DNA of 36,207 bases, taken from contig CALXOD010000035.1 of the NCBI GenBank assembly GCA_944389925.1, positions 1-36,207 of the forward strand, written 5' to 3'. Shown piece after piece: positions 7,405-15,804 of the stretch. A program made the translations under genes and the position numbers. This stretch comes from an uncultured Victivallaceae bacterium (GTDB lineage Bacteria; Verrucomicrobiota; Lentisphaeria; Victivallales; Victivallaceae). The notes beneath the pieces are model-generated. The model made no database searches, was not told the origin of the DNA, and worked only from the letters and a program-made list of their open reading frames with translations. Each line of letters begins with the position of its first letter. Position 1 is the stretch's first letter.

Positions 7405-7940
7405 AAGCTCCGATCGAACGTGCCCGGCGGCATGGGCTGCTGCTGACCATCACCGGCAACGGCAAAGGCAAAACCACCTCCGCCCTGGGCAATGTTGTCC
7501 GCGCACTCGGCTGGGGATGGCAGGTGGGGGTGCTGCAATTCGTCAAGGATGAACGGGAAACCGGAGAACGGCGATTCTTTCAGGAGCTGCAACATCCCGC
7601 CCTGCGTTTTCTGCAGGTCGGCTGCGGCATGAGCTGGCAGCCGGGCGACCACGCCGCCGCTGCTCGCCACGGCTGGGAACTGGCACTCGATGCCCTGCAT
7701 TCTGATCGTTTTGACATGGTGGTTCTGGACGAACTGAATATCGCGTTGCATTACCATTGGCTGGAAACCGCCCCAGTCATAACCGCATTGCGGGAACGGC
7801 CAACCTGGCTGCATGTGATTGTTACCGGCCGTTATGCTCCCCAGGAACTGCTGGAGCTATCCGACCTCGTTTCGGAAATCTGCGAAATCCGACATCCCTT
7901 TCAGCAGGGAATTGCTGCTCAGGCAGGGATCGACTACTGA
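7401..7940 (+). CDS. cobO: Cob(I)yrinic acid a,c-diamide adenosyltransferase
   Basis: A 179-residue cytoplasmic ATP:corrinoid adenosyltransferase of the CobA/CobO/BtuR type, which transfers the 5'-deoxyadenosyl group of ATP to Co(I) corrinoids in B12 synthesis or salvage. The P-loop is GNGKGKTTSA at residues 19-28. VLQFVKDERETGERRFF, MVVLDELNIALHY (the Walker B-like region) and VIVTGRYAPQELLELSDLVSEI match the family closely. Length is normal. ATG 7401 overlaps the tetR stop, with GGAAAGG ~11 bp upstream. No other corrinoid-synthesis genes are nearby, so a salvage role is plausible. The QueG-like protein at 19465-21777 belongs to a family that uses cobalamin. Confidence 0.92.
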   Translation: MKAPIERARRHGLLLTITGNGKGKTTSALGNVVRALGWGWQVGVLQFVKDERETGERRFFQELQHPALRFLQVGCGMSWQPGDHAAAARHGWELALDALHSDRFDMVVLDELNIALHYHWLETAPVITALRERPTWLHVIVTGRYAPQELLELSDLVSEICEIRHPFQQGIAAQAGIDY

Positions 7941-7955
7941 GCCGCCCCCCCCCGC

Positions 7956-9830
7956 TCAGGGGTGAATCGCAGCGGGAACGGTATCCCGTTTCTCATCCCC
8001 CAGATACTGTCGAAAAAATTCGGCTACACGGGGCGCACAGCTGGTTCCGCCGGAAGCGCCCTCCTCCACCACCATGGCCAGGGCATAGGTACGCCCGCCC
8101 CGGGTGCCGAAAGCAATGAACCAGGTGTTCTTCCAACGGTTTTCCCGGGATCCGACCTCTGCGGAACCGGTTTTCCCATACAATGTAATAGCAGGATTGT
8201 CGGCACGTTTGCCGCTGCCTTCCGGCGCATGTACGACCTGAAACATCCCCTGCCGCACCACTGCAAGATCCGCCTCCGTCGTCGCCAGATGCCCCACTAC
8301 TTCCGGCTTGCGTTCCCAGAGTATCCCGCCCTGCTGATTAACGAGGGAGGCCGCCAGATAAGGCTTCATGATCTTCCCGCCGTTTGCCAGAGCAGCTGTG
8401 TAAACCGCGGCTTGAAGCGGAGTCAGCAGAATGATTCCCTGCCCGATGCTGAGTTGCGCAGTATCAAAACGATTCCAGCCGCTGCGGTAATAACGGCGTT
8501 TGTATTCTACCGTGGGAGCAACGCCGCGGCTGTCTGCCAGTTCCAGACCGGCCCGTCGACCGATTCCGGCAGACTCCAGCATCTCGGCGATGGCGGCACG
8601 ACCGATTTCGCAGCCGGCCTCGATAAAGTAAACGTTGCAGGAACGTTCCAGAGCCTCCAGCAGATTCAGCTCTCCATGCCCGTAACGTGCAGCACACCGG
8701 ATACCGCCGGTTCCGATCACCGCACGCCCGGTACAATCGATCTTTCGCTGCGGATCGGCTCCGTTTCGCAGTATGGCCAACGCCACCAGCGGCTTCAGAA
8801 TCGATCCCGGAGTGTATGTTCCGTTGATTGCCCGGTTCAACAGCGGCCGCGCCGGATCATTCAACAACGACGAATAATAATCCTGCGAAAGATATGGCGT
8901 GTATCGGGAAAGATCGGGAGACGGCGCAGATGCCATTGCCAGCACCGCGCCGGTATTCGCATCCAGCAGGACCAGAGCCCCCCGCACCCCCTGCAACGCC
9001 CGTTCCGCCAGTTCCTGTGCCCGAGAGTCCAGTGTCAGAATCAAATGCTGCCCATCCACCGGCTCCCGGGATGCAAGCGCATTATTCCGGATAAACCCCT
9101 GACTGTCCACCTGAACCAGGGAAAATCCCGGTGTTCCCCGCAATCCGACATTCCGCCCTTCCTCGGGAGCCGGCCGATCAAACGTCCGCTCCAAACCGGC
9201 CCGCCCGATTAAATCCGGCACATAATAGAAAAAATCCTCCCGATCCCCGGCGGAACGTGGATTTTCCCGACCGGTATAACCGATCAGATGCGCCGCCAGT
9301 TTGCCACACGGATAACTGCGGGCATCATCGGCCTCCAGCCCGATACCGTCAAACTGACGGGTCAACGCCAGTGCCGGAGCAGCTTCCTCCGGTGTCAGTC
9401 CGCCAAAAACCCGGATCGGCAGCCCGGGACGAGTGTTGAGATGACGGGTAATCTCCTCCCGGGTCAGCGGATTCTCCCGATGCAGGGCCTCGGCCACGGC
9501 GGAAGCTGCATCGAAAATATAGTCAATGGTACGCGGCCGGGAACGGCGCCCGGGACGTCGCATTTCCTCCGGATAAAACACGATGGCGCATCCCGCGGTA
9601 TTGTCCGCAAGCACCTTCAGGTCAGCAGAAAAAACCTTTCCTCGACGAGCCGGAACCCGGATTCGACGCACCGACTGCCGGGATATGCGCTCCCGGTAAT
9701 CGTCTCCGCGCCGAATCTGTTCAAAATACAATTTCGCCGTCAGCACACTGATGCCGATGACCACAAGCGCCCCCAGCAGACCAACACGGAACCGACCGTC
9801 TTCCAATATCCGGAATTTCCCGTTTTTCAT
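7956..9830 (-). CDS. mrdA: Penicillin-binding protein 2 (elongation transpeptidase)
   Basis: A 624-residue class B PBP, the D,D-transpeptidase of the lateral-wall elongation complex (elongasome). An N-terminal membrane anchor (~17-36) is followed by the pedestal domain and then the transpeptidase domain. The catalytic motifs are S343-x-x-K346 (TPGSILKP), S397-C-N (RSCNVYF) and K553-T-G (YGKTGSAE). The pattern IGYTGRENP and SLVQVDSQGF agree with PBP2/MrdA rather than FtsI. AGGTG precedes the ATG. The gene begins 3 bp after mreD, in the order mreC-mreD-mrdA, as in many rod-shaped bacteria; rodA and mreB are not in the window. It ends 15 bp from cobO in convergent orientation with no clear terminator between. 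Confidence 0.93.
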   Translation of the reverse strand: MKNGKFRILEDGRFRVGLLGALVVIGISVLTAKLYFEQIRRGDDYRERISRQSVRRIRVPARRGKVFSADLKVLADNTAGCAIVFYPEEMRRPGRRSRPRTIDYIFDAASAVAEALHRENPLTREEITRHLNTRPGLPIRVFGGLTPEEAAPALALTRQFDGIGLEADDARSYPCGKLAAHLIGYTGRENPRSAGDREDFFYYVPDLIGRAGLERTFDRPAPEEGRNVGLRGTPGFSLVQVDSQGFIRNNALASREPVDGQHLILTLDSRAQELAERALQGVRGALVLLDANTGAVLAMASAPSPDLSRYTPYLSQDYYSSLLNDPARPLLNRAINGTYTPGSILKPLVALAILRNGADPQRKIDCTGRAVIGTGGIRCAARYGHGELNLLEALERSCNVYFIEAGCEIGRAAIAEMLESAGIGRRAGLELADSRGVAPTVEYKRRYYRSGWNRFDTAQLSIGQGIILLTPLQAAVYTAALANGGKIMKPYLAASLVNQQGGILWERKPEVVGHLATTEADLAVVRQGMFQVVHAPEGSGKRADNPAITLYGKTGSAEVGSRENRWKNTWFIAFGTRGGRTYALAMVVEEGASGGTSCAPRVAEFFRQYLGDEKRDTVPAAIHP

Positions 9831-9833
9831 GGT

Positions 9834-10394
9834 TCACCTGCCCGTTCGGACCTGTGCCCAACGGCGTCGTCCCGGATGAGATTGCCGCCGGGTTACCCCC
9901 ACCGGCAATCCCAATCGATCCGCCGCCTTGTCCAGCCAGTAATAGAGGAAAAAGGCGATCACCATTCCCAGCGCCGTCAGCCAGATTCCCCGGGCAGCCA
10001 GCAGCCATACCGTTCCCGGTGCCCATCCGTACCGCACCAGTCCGGCGATCAGCCACATTCCCTCCGCAGCTCCGGACGCCGCCAGCGCCGGCAGCAACAT
10101 ATCCGGTAACTCATTGATTTCACTGCGCCGGCGGTAATGCCAGGTCACCAGAACCACCACGCCCATAACCGGCAATGACACCGGAAAACCCCGTCCGCAT
10201 GCCAAATCCGTCCAGAGCGCGCCGCCGATGGCGGCCACCGTCCCGCTCCTCCAGCCATACACCATGGTCACATAAAAAACCAACGGCATCAGTACCGGCA
10301 GCAGAATTCCGAACAATCCCATCCCCAATTCCAACGTCGAGCCGGCCAGCATCAGCGTCAGAATGAACCAGAATTTCAACGTTCGGATTTTCAT
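9834..10394 (-). CDS. mreD: Rod shape-determining protein MreD
   Basis: A 186-residue polytopic membrane protein with about five hydrophobic segments, in the MreD position between mreC and mrdA. MreD proteins are poorly conserved. Here the call rests on size, hydropathy, a glycine-rich region around ALWTDLACGRGFP (MreD often has a GLxxDxxxGxxxG motif there) and synteny. Its start overlaps the mreC stop by 4 bp, with AGGAG upstream inside mreC, indicating translational coupling. It is thought to link MreC to the inner-membrane part of the elongation complex. The basic C-terminal tail is unusually rich in Arg. Confidence 0.8.
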   Translation of the reverse strand: MKIRTLKFWFILTLMLAGSTLELGMGLFGILLPVLMPLVFYVTMVYGWRSGTVAAIGGALWTDLACGRGFPVSLPVMGVVVLVTWHYRRRSEINELPDMLLPALAASGAAEGMWLIAGLVRYGWAPGTVWLLAARGIWLTALGMVIAFFLYYWLDKAADRLGLPVGVTRRQSHPGRRRWAQVRTGR

Positions 10395-11266
10395 GGTGCC
10401 GTCTCCTGCGGATGGTCGGCACGATCCGCGATCACAACAAACCGGATACTATTAAGATCCACCGCCGGAATGAACGTCCCCCGCAGATACAGCTCACTGG
10501 AAAACAGGGAATCCACCTGCTGAATGGAAGCCAGATTGCCGATCTTGATTCCCGGCGGAATCTGACGCTCAAAGCCGGTGGTCTGTAACACTTCTTCTTT
10601 TATATAATTACGGTCGACCGGCAGAAAACCGATATCTACCTCACCGGCGCGTGCCAGACGTTCACCGGAATTGACAATGCCGATTGCGTTGCTCAATGGC
10701 AAAGCCGCCGAAATTCGCAGTTCAGGATTAAAGGCGGTAATGACTTCCGAACTCCGCTTTGTTACCCGAGTCACCACCCCTACCAGAATCATCCCGCCAT
10801 CCGCGGTCGTAGTCATCACGGCCGCCCCCGGAGTAACGCCATCCAGAGCACCGCGATCCACGGTCAGACGTTCATTCCAGAAGCGGGGATCCCGCAGAAT
10901 GATCTCAGCATTGACGTAATGCCAGGATGGCGGCGGAGCCAGCTTCAACTGCTGTCGCAGCTGTCCATTCTCCACCAGCAGTTCGGCGGCGGCCGCCGCC
11001 TGTGCTGCCAGACGGCGGTTCTCGTTGCGCTGCAATTCCAGCTGCTCCGCCAATTCGCGCCGGGAAAAAACCAGCAACGTCTGATCCGACAGCTGATCTG
11101 CCCCCAGTCGGGAAAGCAGCAAATACGGATACAGAAAATCTCCCGCCACCCGTCCGACCGTTTCTCTCAGAGTCGCCCAGCCGGCAATCGCCAGAATACA
11201 GAAGAGCCCCGCCGCCGCCAGAAACAGCAGTTGCCTGCGGATATTTGATTCCACCGGGGACGGCAT
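10391..11266 (-). CDS. mreC: Rod shape-determining protein MreC
   Basis: A 291-residue bitopic membrane protein that scaffolds the cell-wall elongation complex in the periplasm. An N-terminal helix (~12-30) is followed by a coiled coil (~68-105, LAEQLELQRNENRRLAAQ... to LRQQLKL). The two beta-barrel domains start at AEIILRDPRFWNERLTVDRG. The signature is typical: GALDGVTPGAAV, then GIVTRV-like VGVVTRVTKRSSEV, and a late GIKIGNLASI. GGAGGAGCC precedes the ATG. It lies 21 bp after a FabK/nitronate monooxygenase-like gene and overlaps mreD by 4 bp. Confidence 0.92.
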   Translation of the reverse strand: MPSPVESNIRRQLLFLAAAGLFCILAIAGWATLRETVGRVAGDFLYPYLLLSRLGADQLSDQTLLVFSRRELAEQLELQRNENRRLAAQAAAAAELLVENGQLRQQLKLAPPPSWHYVNAEIILRDPRFWNERLTVDRGALDGVTPGAAVMTTTADGGMILVGVVTRVTKRSSEVITAFNPELRISAALPLSNAIGIVNSGERLARAGEVDIGFLPVDRNYIKEEVLQTTGFERQIPPGIKIGNLASIQQVDSLFSSELYLRGTFIPAVDLNSIRFVVIADRADHPQETAP

Positions 11267-11287
11267 GGCTCCTCCGTTCAGGTTCTA

Positions 11288-12316
11288 TCAATGCATGAGT
11301 TTTTTCCTGATCACCGCGAGTTCCGCCTCGGCGTCGGTCAACAGTTCTGCCACCAGCTCCCGGACCGGCATGATCCGATCCACCAGACCGACGGACTGAC
11401 CGGCCATGAGCGAACCGTTATCGATATCGCCGTCCACCACAGCGCGACGCAGAGCGCCGACCCAGTACTTTTCCACTTCTTCCTGAGCTTCCTGACGATG
11501 GATCGTGCCGGCTTCCAGCTCCCGGAGAAGTCGCAGCTGAAGCGCTCCGAAATTGGCCATTCCTTTGTTGCGCAGGGAACGCACCGCCACCACCGGCAAT
11601 TTGGAATCGTACTGCGGCGTGGACATCGCATCGCGTGCCTGAGCCCGGATGAACGCGTCTTTGAATTTTTCATGCGCACGGCATTCCTCGGTCATGACAA
11701 AGCGGGTTCCCAGCTGCACCCCGGCAGCCCCCATCAACAGCATGTGTGCCATCATTTTGCCGGTCCCGACGCCACCGGCGACGAACATCGGAATCTGGTC
11801 CGAAAAACGGAACAACACCTGCTGCAGCAATACGGTAGTTGCCACATGACCGATATGGCCCCCGGCTTCACTGCCTTCGAGAATGATCGCATCTGCCCCG
11901 AAACGGATCATCCGCTCCGCGATGGAAATCGTCGAAGCGAAACACATCACCTTCGCACCAGTGGCTTTGGCCGCTTCCACTTCTTTTTCCTTCGGGAAGG
12001 AACCGGCAAAGACGATATACGGCACCTTGACCTCCGCCAGCATCGCCAGATGATCCCGGTACGCGGGTGCAATGGTGATCAGGTTGACGGCAAAAGGCTT
12101 ATCTGTCAACTCCCGCACCTGTCCGATCTGCTGCCGCAAGACATCAGTCGGCGCGTTTCCTCCCGCCAGACAGGCAAAACAGCCGTGATTAGCGACAGCG
12201 GCCACCAGGTTCGGTTCGGACACCCAGGTCATAGCTCCGCAGATAATCGGATATTCCACCTGCAGAAATTCACGGCCGCGCTGCATCAGCGGCGACAAAA
12301 GTTCCAGATTGCTCAT
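11288..12316 (-). CDS. FMN-dependent nitronate monooxygenase / FabK-like enoyl-ACP reductase
   Basis: A 342-residue TIM-barrel flavoprotein of the 2-nitropropane dioxygenase superfamily, which includes nitronate monooxygenases and the FabK enoyl-ACP reductase of type II fatty acid synthesis. Visible family features are YPIICGAMTWVSEPNLVAAVANHG (the start of the barrel), the substrate/FMN region GSEAGGHIGH, and FVAGGVGTGKMMAHMLLMGAAGVQLGTRF (the phosphate-binding strand). ATG 12316 has AGGAAAG 7 bp upstream; an in-frame ATG at 12340 would add eight residues. FabK and nitronate monooxygenase cannot be separated from sequence by eye. Sitting at the head of a cell-envelope operon favours a lipid role, but this is inference. 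A good promoter precedes it. Confidence 0.82.
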   Translation of the reverse strand: MSNLELLSPLMQRGREFLQVEYPIICGAMTWVSEPNLVAAVANHGCFACLAGGNAPTDVLRQQIGQVRELTDKPFAVNLITIAPAYRDHLAMLAEVKVPYIVFAGSFPKEKEVEAAKATGAKVMCFASTISIAERMIRFGADAIILEGSEAGGHIGHVATTVLLQQVLFRFSDQIPMFVAGGVGTGKMMAHMLLMGAAGVQLGTRFVMTEECRAHEKFKDAFIRAQARDAMSTPQYDSKLPVVAVRSLRNKGMANFGALQLRLLRELEAGTIHRQEAQEEVEKYWVGALRRAVVDGDIDNGSLMAGQSVGLVDRIMPVRELVAELLTDAEAELAVIRKKLMH

Positions 12317-12461
12317 GTTCTTTCCTGTTTGTTTACTCATTGATCTTTTTCCGTCGGGAGGAGCTGCAACAGCATCGTATTCCTGCCGCCTGCCCGCGGT
12401 TGCAAAACCACCTTTTCAAGGCCGGCTTTGCTTCTTTTTCCCCGTTCCGGGGCAAAACATT

Positions 12462-12490
12462 AATATAAAGGGTCAGAGCCGTTTTTTCAA
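12462..12490 (-). promoter_or_regulatory. Promoter of the fabK-like/mreCD/mrdA operon
   Basis: On the minus strand, TTGAAA (12485-12490) and TATATT (12462-12467) are separated by 17 bp. It lies between the stop of the upstream gene (12507) and the operon start (12316), giving a leader of about 140 nt. The leader has a small CCCCG/CGGGG hairpin near 12440-12452 with no T-run after it. Confidence 0.6.
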
Positions 12491-12506
12491 ATTTTTGTTT
12501 CCGGCT

Positions 12507-13817
12507 TCACTCCTCCAGATAACGTTTTTCCGTCTCTTTGAGAAATGCGGCCACGGCCTGACTGGCCGCATCATCCGGCGTAGATGCCTCTTCCAGTTCC
12601 CGCCGGAAAAGGAGATAGGAACGTACTTGCTCTTTTTCCACGTTTTCCAGCAGTTTCTCCACTGCGGCCTGATGCTTCAGCGCCGTTTCCAACTCCGTCA
12701 ATGCCTCTCGCAACTGAGATTCACCTCCGGCAAAAGCGGAACCGGTCTGCTGTTCGATCGCGGCAGCCAGCGTCTCAGAATAGGGCAGAACTTCACCCGG
12801 CAATCCGGCGCCAAATTCCCGTACCGCCGCCACCAGTTTCCGCTGCAGCAGCACCGCAGACGGATGTTCTTCCGACAACAACCGCGGTAAATCCAGAAAC
12901 GTCCCCTTCCGCATTGCCCCGGAAGCTGTACCGTCCTTCCCGACCGTGGCGTATTCGATTTGCAGAATCTCCGGCAGGCGTTTCAGTGAAGCCACACCGG
13001 GACGCGGGGTACGGGAATTGAATGCCGCACGGTTTGCCGCCCACTCCCACATCGCCGACTCCGACATCCCCGGCCGCGTAGTGCTCAGAGCCTGCCCGAT
13101 CGTTGCCTCATACACCTCCTCTGCACGCCGATTACTGTTCAAACATCCAACGGCGTAATCTCCGAGCGCATTATTTCCGACCGAGGAATATTGCGCCGCA
13201 GTCTCCAGCATGAAACGACACAACTCCCGCATTCCCTCCAGGGCAACTCCGGAAAAATCCACCGCACGCACTCCGGTCAATTTCCGAAAATCCGGCAGCT
13301 GCCCCGAGAGAATCAACGCCCGGAGCAATGGATAGTAATGCACATTCCGGGCAATCCGCCCCGAACTGCGGTTGGCAGCCAATACTCCGTCCAGTCCCAT
13401 CACCACCCAGTCCGGCAATTCCCGGATACCTCCGGCACTGTCGAAACGGGCCAGCAACAACAATCCGGTCAGACGCCGGCGAAAGTCAAACTGCTCCGCA
13501 GCCCGATAAAAATGATCTCCCAGCAGCAGTTCTGTCTGCTGTTCCATGCGGCGCAAAACAGCCACATCCGCGCCTCTCTCCGGGGACAGCACAATCCGGA
13601 AACGTCCGCGCCGTACCGGAGGCGCATGAAACAATCTTCCCACCTCCCGATCCAGTGCCCGCAGATACTCCAAGCCTTCATCGGACCGGTCGGCTGCGGC
13701 AACGTACAGGATCTCGGTCCCCGACACAGTTCGAATCGTCGCCGGTTCCGCCGCGACGGCGACTCCGGCCACCATCATCAGCATCACCGCCAATCCCCTG
13801 CCCCAAGCTGTGCCCAT
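12507..13817 (-). CDS. Exported protein of unknown function (possibly inactive peptidase-like)
   Basis: A 436-residue protein with a signal peptide (basic start, hydrophobic ~9-22, then AVAAEP as a likely signal peptidase I site). The mature part shows a helix-rich pattern. RRLTGLLLLARF... followed by LPDWVVMGLDGVLAA recalls gluzincin 'peptidase MA-like' proteins, in which an HExxH helix precedes an LPxWxxEGLA segment. Here neither the HExxH motif nor the Glu is present, so any peptidase fold would be inactive; this is a weak inference. The C-terminal ~90 residues are a predicted coiled coil (LREALTELETALKHQ to EKEQVRSYLLF). ATG 13817 has AGGAG 13 bp upstream, a little far; a CTG two codons earlier is better spaced. 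Confidence is good that it is a gene and low for function. Confidence 0.72.
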   Translation of the reverse strand: MGTAWGRGLAVMLMMVAGVAVAAEPATIRTVSGTEILYVAAADRSDEGLEYLRALDREVGRLFHAPPVRRGRFRIVLSPERGADVAVLRRMEQQTELLLGDHFYRAAEQFDFRRRLTGLLLLARFDSAGGIRELPDWVVMGLDGVLAANRSSGRIARNVHYYPLLRALILSGQLPDFRKLTGVRAVDFSGVALEGMRELCRFMLETAAQYSSVGNNALGDYAVGCLNSNRRAEEVYEATIGQALSTTRPGMSESAMWEWAANRAAFNSRTPRPGVASLKRLPEILQIEYATVGKDGTASGAMRKGTFLDLPRLLSEEHPSAVLLQRKLVAAVREFGAGLPGEVLPYSETLAAAIEQQTGSAFAGGESQLREALTELETALKHQAAVEKLLENVEKEQVRSYLLFRRELEEASTPDDAASQAVAAFLKETEKRYLEE

Positions 13818-13875
13818 TTTCAGTGCGGATCTCCTGTAATTTTGCCAAAAAGGTCCTGAAAAATCCATTCCCGCC

Positions 13876-13949
13876 GGTTGTTTTTCCCTGCATGGGGGTG
13901 TACCTTACCAATGACAGAAATATAGTTCAAACCCCATGGAAAAACAACC
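13876..13949. promoter_or_regulatory. Inverted repeat holding two opposed promoters (thiD and the exported-protein gene)
   Basis: GGTTGTTTTTCC-CTGC-ATGGGG (13876-13897) is matched on the other strand by the segment at 13931-13949, giving an inverted repeat of 12 plus 6 bp with a 4-nt insert. Each arm supplies a TTGTTT -35. For the minus gene, TTGTTT (13942-13947), a 17-bp spacer and TATATT (13919-13924) form a fair promoter. For thiD, TTGTTT (13878-13883), 17 bp and TACCTT (13901-13906) is weaker. Both starts would fall near 13912, each transcript running through the other's promoter. Confidence 0.45.
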
Positions 13950-13954
13950 CCCCG

Positions 13955-14815
13955 ATGAAAAATAAACCCCAGGAGTTCTATCCGGTCGCCCTCACTGTCG
14001 CGGGCAGTGATTCCGGCGGCGGCGCAGGCATTCAGGCCGACTTGCGCACCTTTAATGCGTTCGGTGTATTCGGCTGTTCCGCCATTACCGCCGTAACCAG
14101 CCAGAATCCAGACGAAGTCCGCCGAATCGATCCCATCCCCGCAGAAGGAGTTCGCAGCCAGATGGCCGCGGTACTGGATCGTTTCCAGGTTGGTTGTATC
14201 AAAACCGGCATGCTTGCCGAACAAAGCATCGTCCGCGCCGTTGCCGCAGAGCTGCGCCGCCGCCGGCTGCCGCTGGTGGTGGATCCGGTCATGGTTGCCA
14301 CCAGCGGTGCCGTATTGCTGCAGCCCGACGCAGTAGATGCCGTTTCCACGGAACTGCTCCCGCTGGCTGATTGGATAACGCCGAATCTGCCGGAAGCAGA
14401 ACTGCTGCTCGGACGGACACTGAAAGACGAAGCCGATTATTCCCGTGCCGCCGCCGATTGTGCCAGCCAGTGGAACTGCCGCTGTTTTCTGAAAACCGGC
14501 CATGATCCGCGGGAACGCCGGGAAGCGGTGGATTATCTTGCGATGCCGGATGGCACCTTGTTTACCATCTCTTCTCCGCGAATCGACGAACATGGAGCTT
14601 CCCACGGTACCGGTTGTACGCTGAGTGCGGCGCTGGCGGCCGAGCTGGCCATGCGCGAACCCTGGAAACGTGCAGTCTGTGCCGCCAAAGCCTTTGTGCT
14701 GGGCTCCCTGGCGGAATCGGTCGCCGTCGGGAAAAATCTGGAAGCCATGTATCCACCGGAAGATGATTATCAACCCCTGATCCGGCTGGAACCCGTCAGA
14801 CAGGCGCCCAAATGA
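13955..14815 (+). CDS. thiD: Hydroxymethylpyrimidine/phosphomethylpyrimidine kinase
   Basis: A 286-residue cytoplasmic kinase of the ribokinase-like fold that phosphorylates HMP and HMP-P in thiamine synthesis or salvage. The substrate loop is VAGSDSGGGAGIQADLRTF (~13-31), typical of ThiD. TAVTSQN, GCIKTGMLA, VVDPVMVATSGAVLL and the C-terminal anion hole HGASHGTGCTLSAALAAELA are all present. The usual extra tail of ThiD-TenA or ThiDE fusions is absent. ATG 13955 is used although its Shine-Dalgarno is poor; longer in-frame starts run into the divergent promoter region. No TPP riboswitch was found upstream. The stop overlaps the next start as ATGA, so thiD heads an operon with two cell-wall amidases, a surprising partnership. 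Confidence 0.9.
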   Translation: MKNKPQEFYPVALTVAGSDSGGGAGIQADLRTFNAFGVFGCSAITAVTSQNPDEVRRIDPIPAEGVRSQMAAVLDRFQVGCIKTGMLAEQSIVRAVAAELRRRRLPLVVDPVMVATSGAVLLQPDAVDAVSTELLPLADWITPNLPEAELLLGRTLKDEADYSRAAADCASQWNCRCFLKTGHDPRERREAVDYLAMPDGTLFTISSPRIDEHGASHGTGCTLSAALAAELAMREPWKRAVCAAKAFVLGSLAESVAVGKNLEAMYPPEDDYQPLIRLEPVRQAPK

Positions 14816-15804
14816 AAACGAAAAGCTTGACTCTCCGGCTGTGCCGTACCATTCTGCTGTTGACGATCCTTTTGCCGCTTTCGAGCTTCGCTCTGAATGG
14901 ACGAATGCGTTTCATCACGACCCAAGATGGCCGTTATCTGCGGCTCGGCGATCTGGCGGAACAATGGCAGCTGCACAGTGAAAACATGCCGAACGATCGA
15001 ATTGTACTCGCAGACCGGAATTATCGGTTCGAACTGGGCGCGGGCAGCCGGGGGGCCCGACTCAATGGAACGCTGCTTTATCTCCACTATCCGCCGATAT
15101 GCGCTCCGGAGGGAAAATGGTTCCTGCATCAACTCGACATGGAGCGGAGTCTGAAGCCTTACTTCGACACTGACAGCCTTTATCCGGACCCGGTTCGGCG
15201 GATTATCCTGGATCCCGGGCACGGCGGCGCTGATCCCGGTGCACGGGGAGAAACTCTCCTGGAAAAAGAGATCAATCTCGCAGTCGCCCGTCGAGTCGCA
15301 GCACGACTCCGCGCAGCCGGCTTCGAAGTAGTCATGACCAGAGACGACGACTCCGAACCAACTCTGGCCGAACGTTCCGCCCTGGTCCGGACCACCAATT
15401 CCGATCTCTTCGTCTCCATTCATCAGAATGCGGCAACCAACCGCAATGCCATCGGGATTGAAACCTTCTGTGTCACGCCGCCGGAACTCAGCAATCCCGC
15501 TGATTCCCGGAATAATCGGCAAAACGACTGTCCGGGACACCGTTTTGAACGTAATTCCCTGCGTCTGGCAACTGGCATTCAGTCCCAGTTGCTGCGGCAT
15601 ACGGGAGCAACCGACCGCGGGGTCAAACGCGCCCGGTTCCGGGTGCTGCGCATGAGTGACTGTCCCGCGGTTCTGGTTGAATGCGGTTTCATCTCCAATC
15701 ATGAAGAGGAGCAGAAACTGGGCAGGGAGGATTACCAGGAACAACTGGCTGAAGGCATCGCATCCGGCATCCTGCAATATTGCCGGGAACTGGAGGAATT
15801 GTGA
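14812..15804 (+). CDS. N-acetylmuramoyl-L-alanine amidase (Amidase_3), first of tandem pair
   Basis: A 330-residue exported zinc amidase that cuts the bond between MurNAc and L-Ala in peptidoglycan. A signal peptide (~1-28, ending SSFALNG) is followed by a ~100-residue stalk like the copper amine oxidase N-terminal fold (GRYLRLGDLAEQW...). The catalytic domain follows, with zinc ligands H137 (LDPGHGGADPG), E151 (LLEKEINLA) and H204 (VSIHQNA), and the catalytic Glu in VLVECGFISN near 298. The start overlaps the thiD stop by 4 bp, and the stop overlaps the GTG of the second amidase. The two amidases share the stretch DRGVKRARF and the same domain order, so they arose by duplication. It may act in daughter-cell separation or wall turnover. 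Confidence 0.9.
   Translation: MKTKSLTLRLCRTILLLTILLPLSSFALNGRMRFITTQDGRYLRLGDLAEQWQLHSENMPNDRIVLADRNYRFELGAGSRGARLNGTLLYLHYPPICAPEGKWFLHQLDMERSLKPYFDTDSLYPDPVRRIILDPGHGGADPGARGETLLEKEINLAVARRVAARLRAAGFEVVMTRDDDSEPTLAERSALVRTTNSDLFVSIHQNAATNRNAIGIETFCVTPPELSNPADSRNNRQNDCPGHRFERNSLRLATGIQSQLLRHTGATDRGVKRARFRVLRMSDCPAVLVECGFISNHEEEQKLGREDYQEQLAEGIASGILQYCRELEEL

Noticed and set aside
12440-12452. CCCCG/CGGGG hairpin in the fabK-like leader as a terminator
   Set aside because: It is followed by A residues rather than T on the minus strand and lies downstream of a good promoter.
13900-13955. TPP riboswitch upstream of thiD
   Set aside because: The short leader has no CUGAGA-type or ACCUG thi-box elements.
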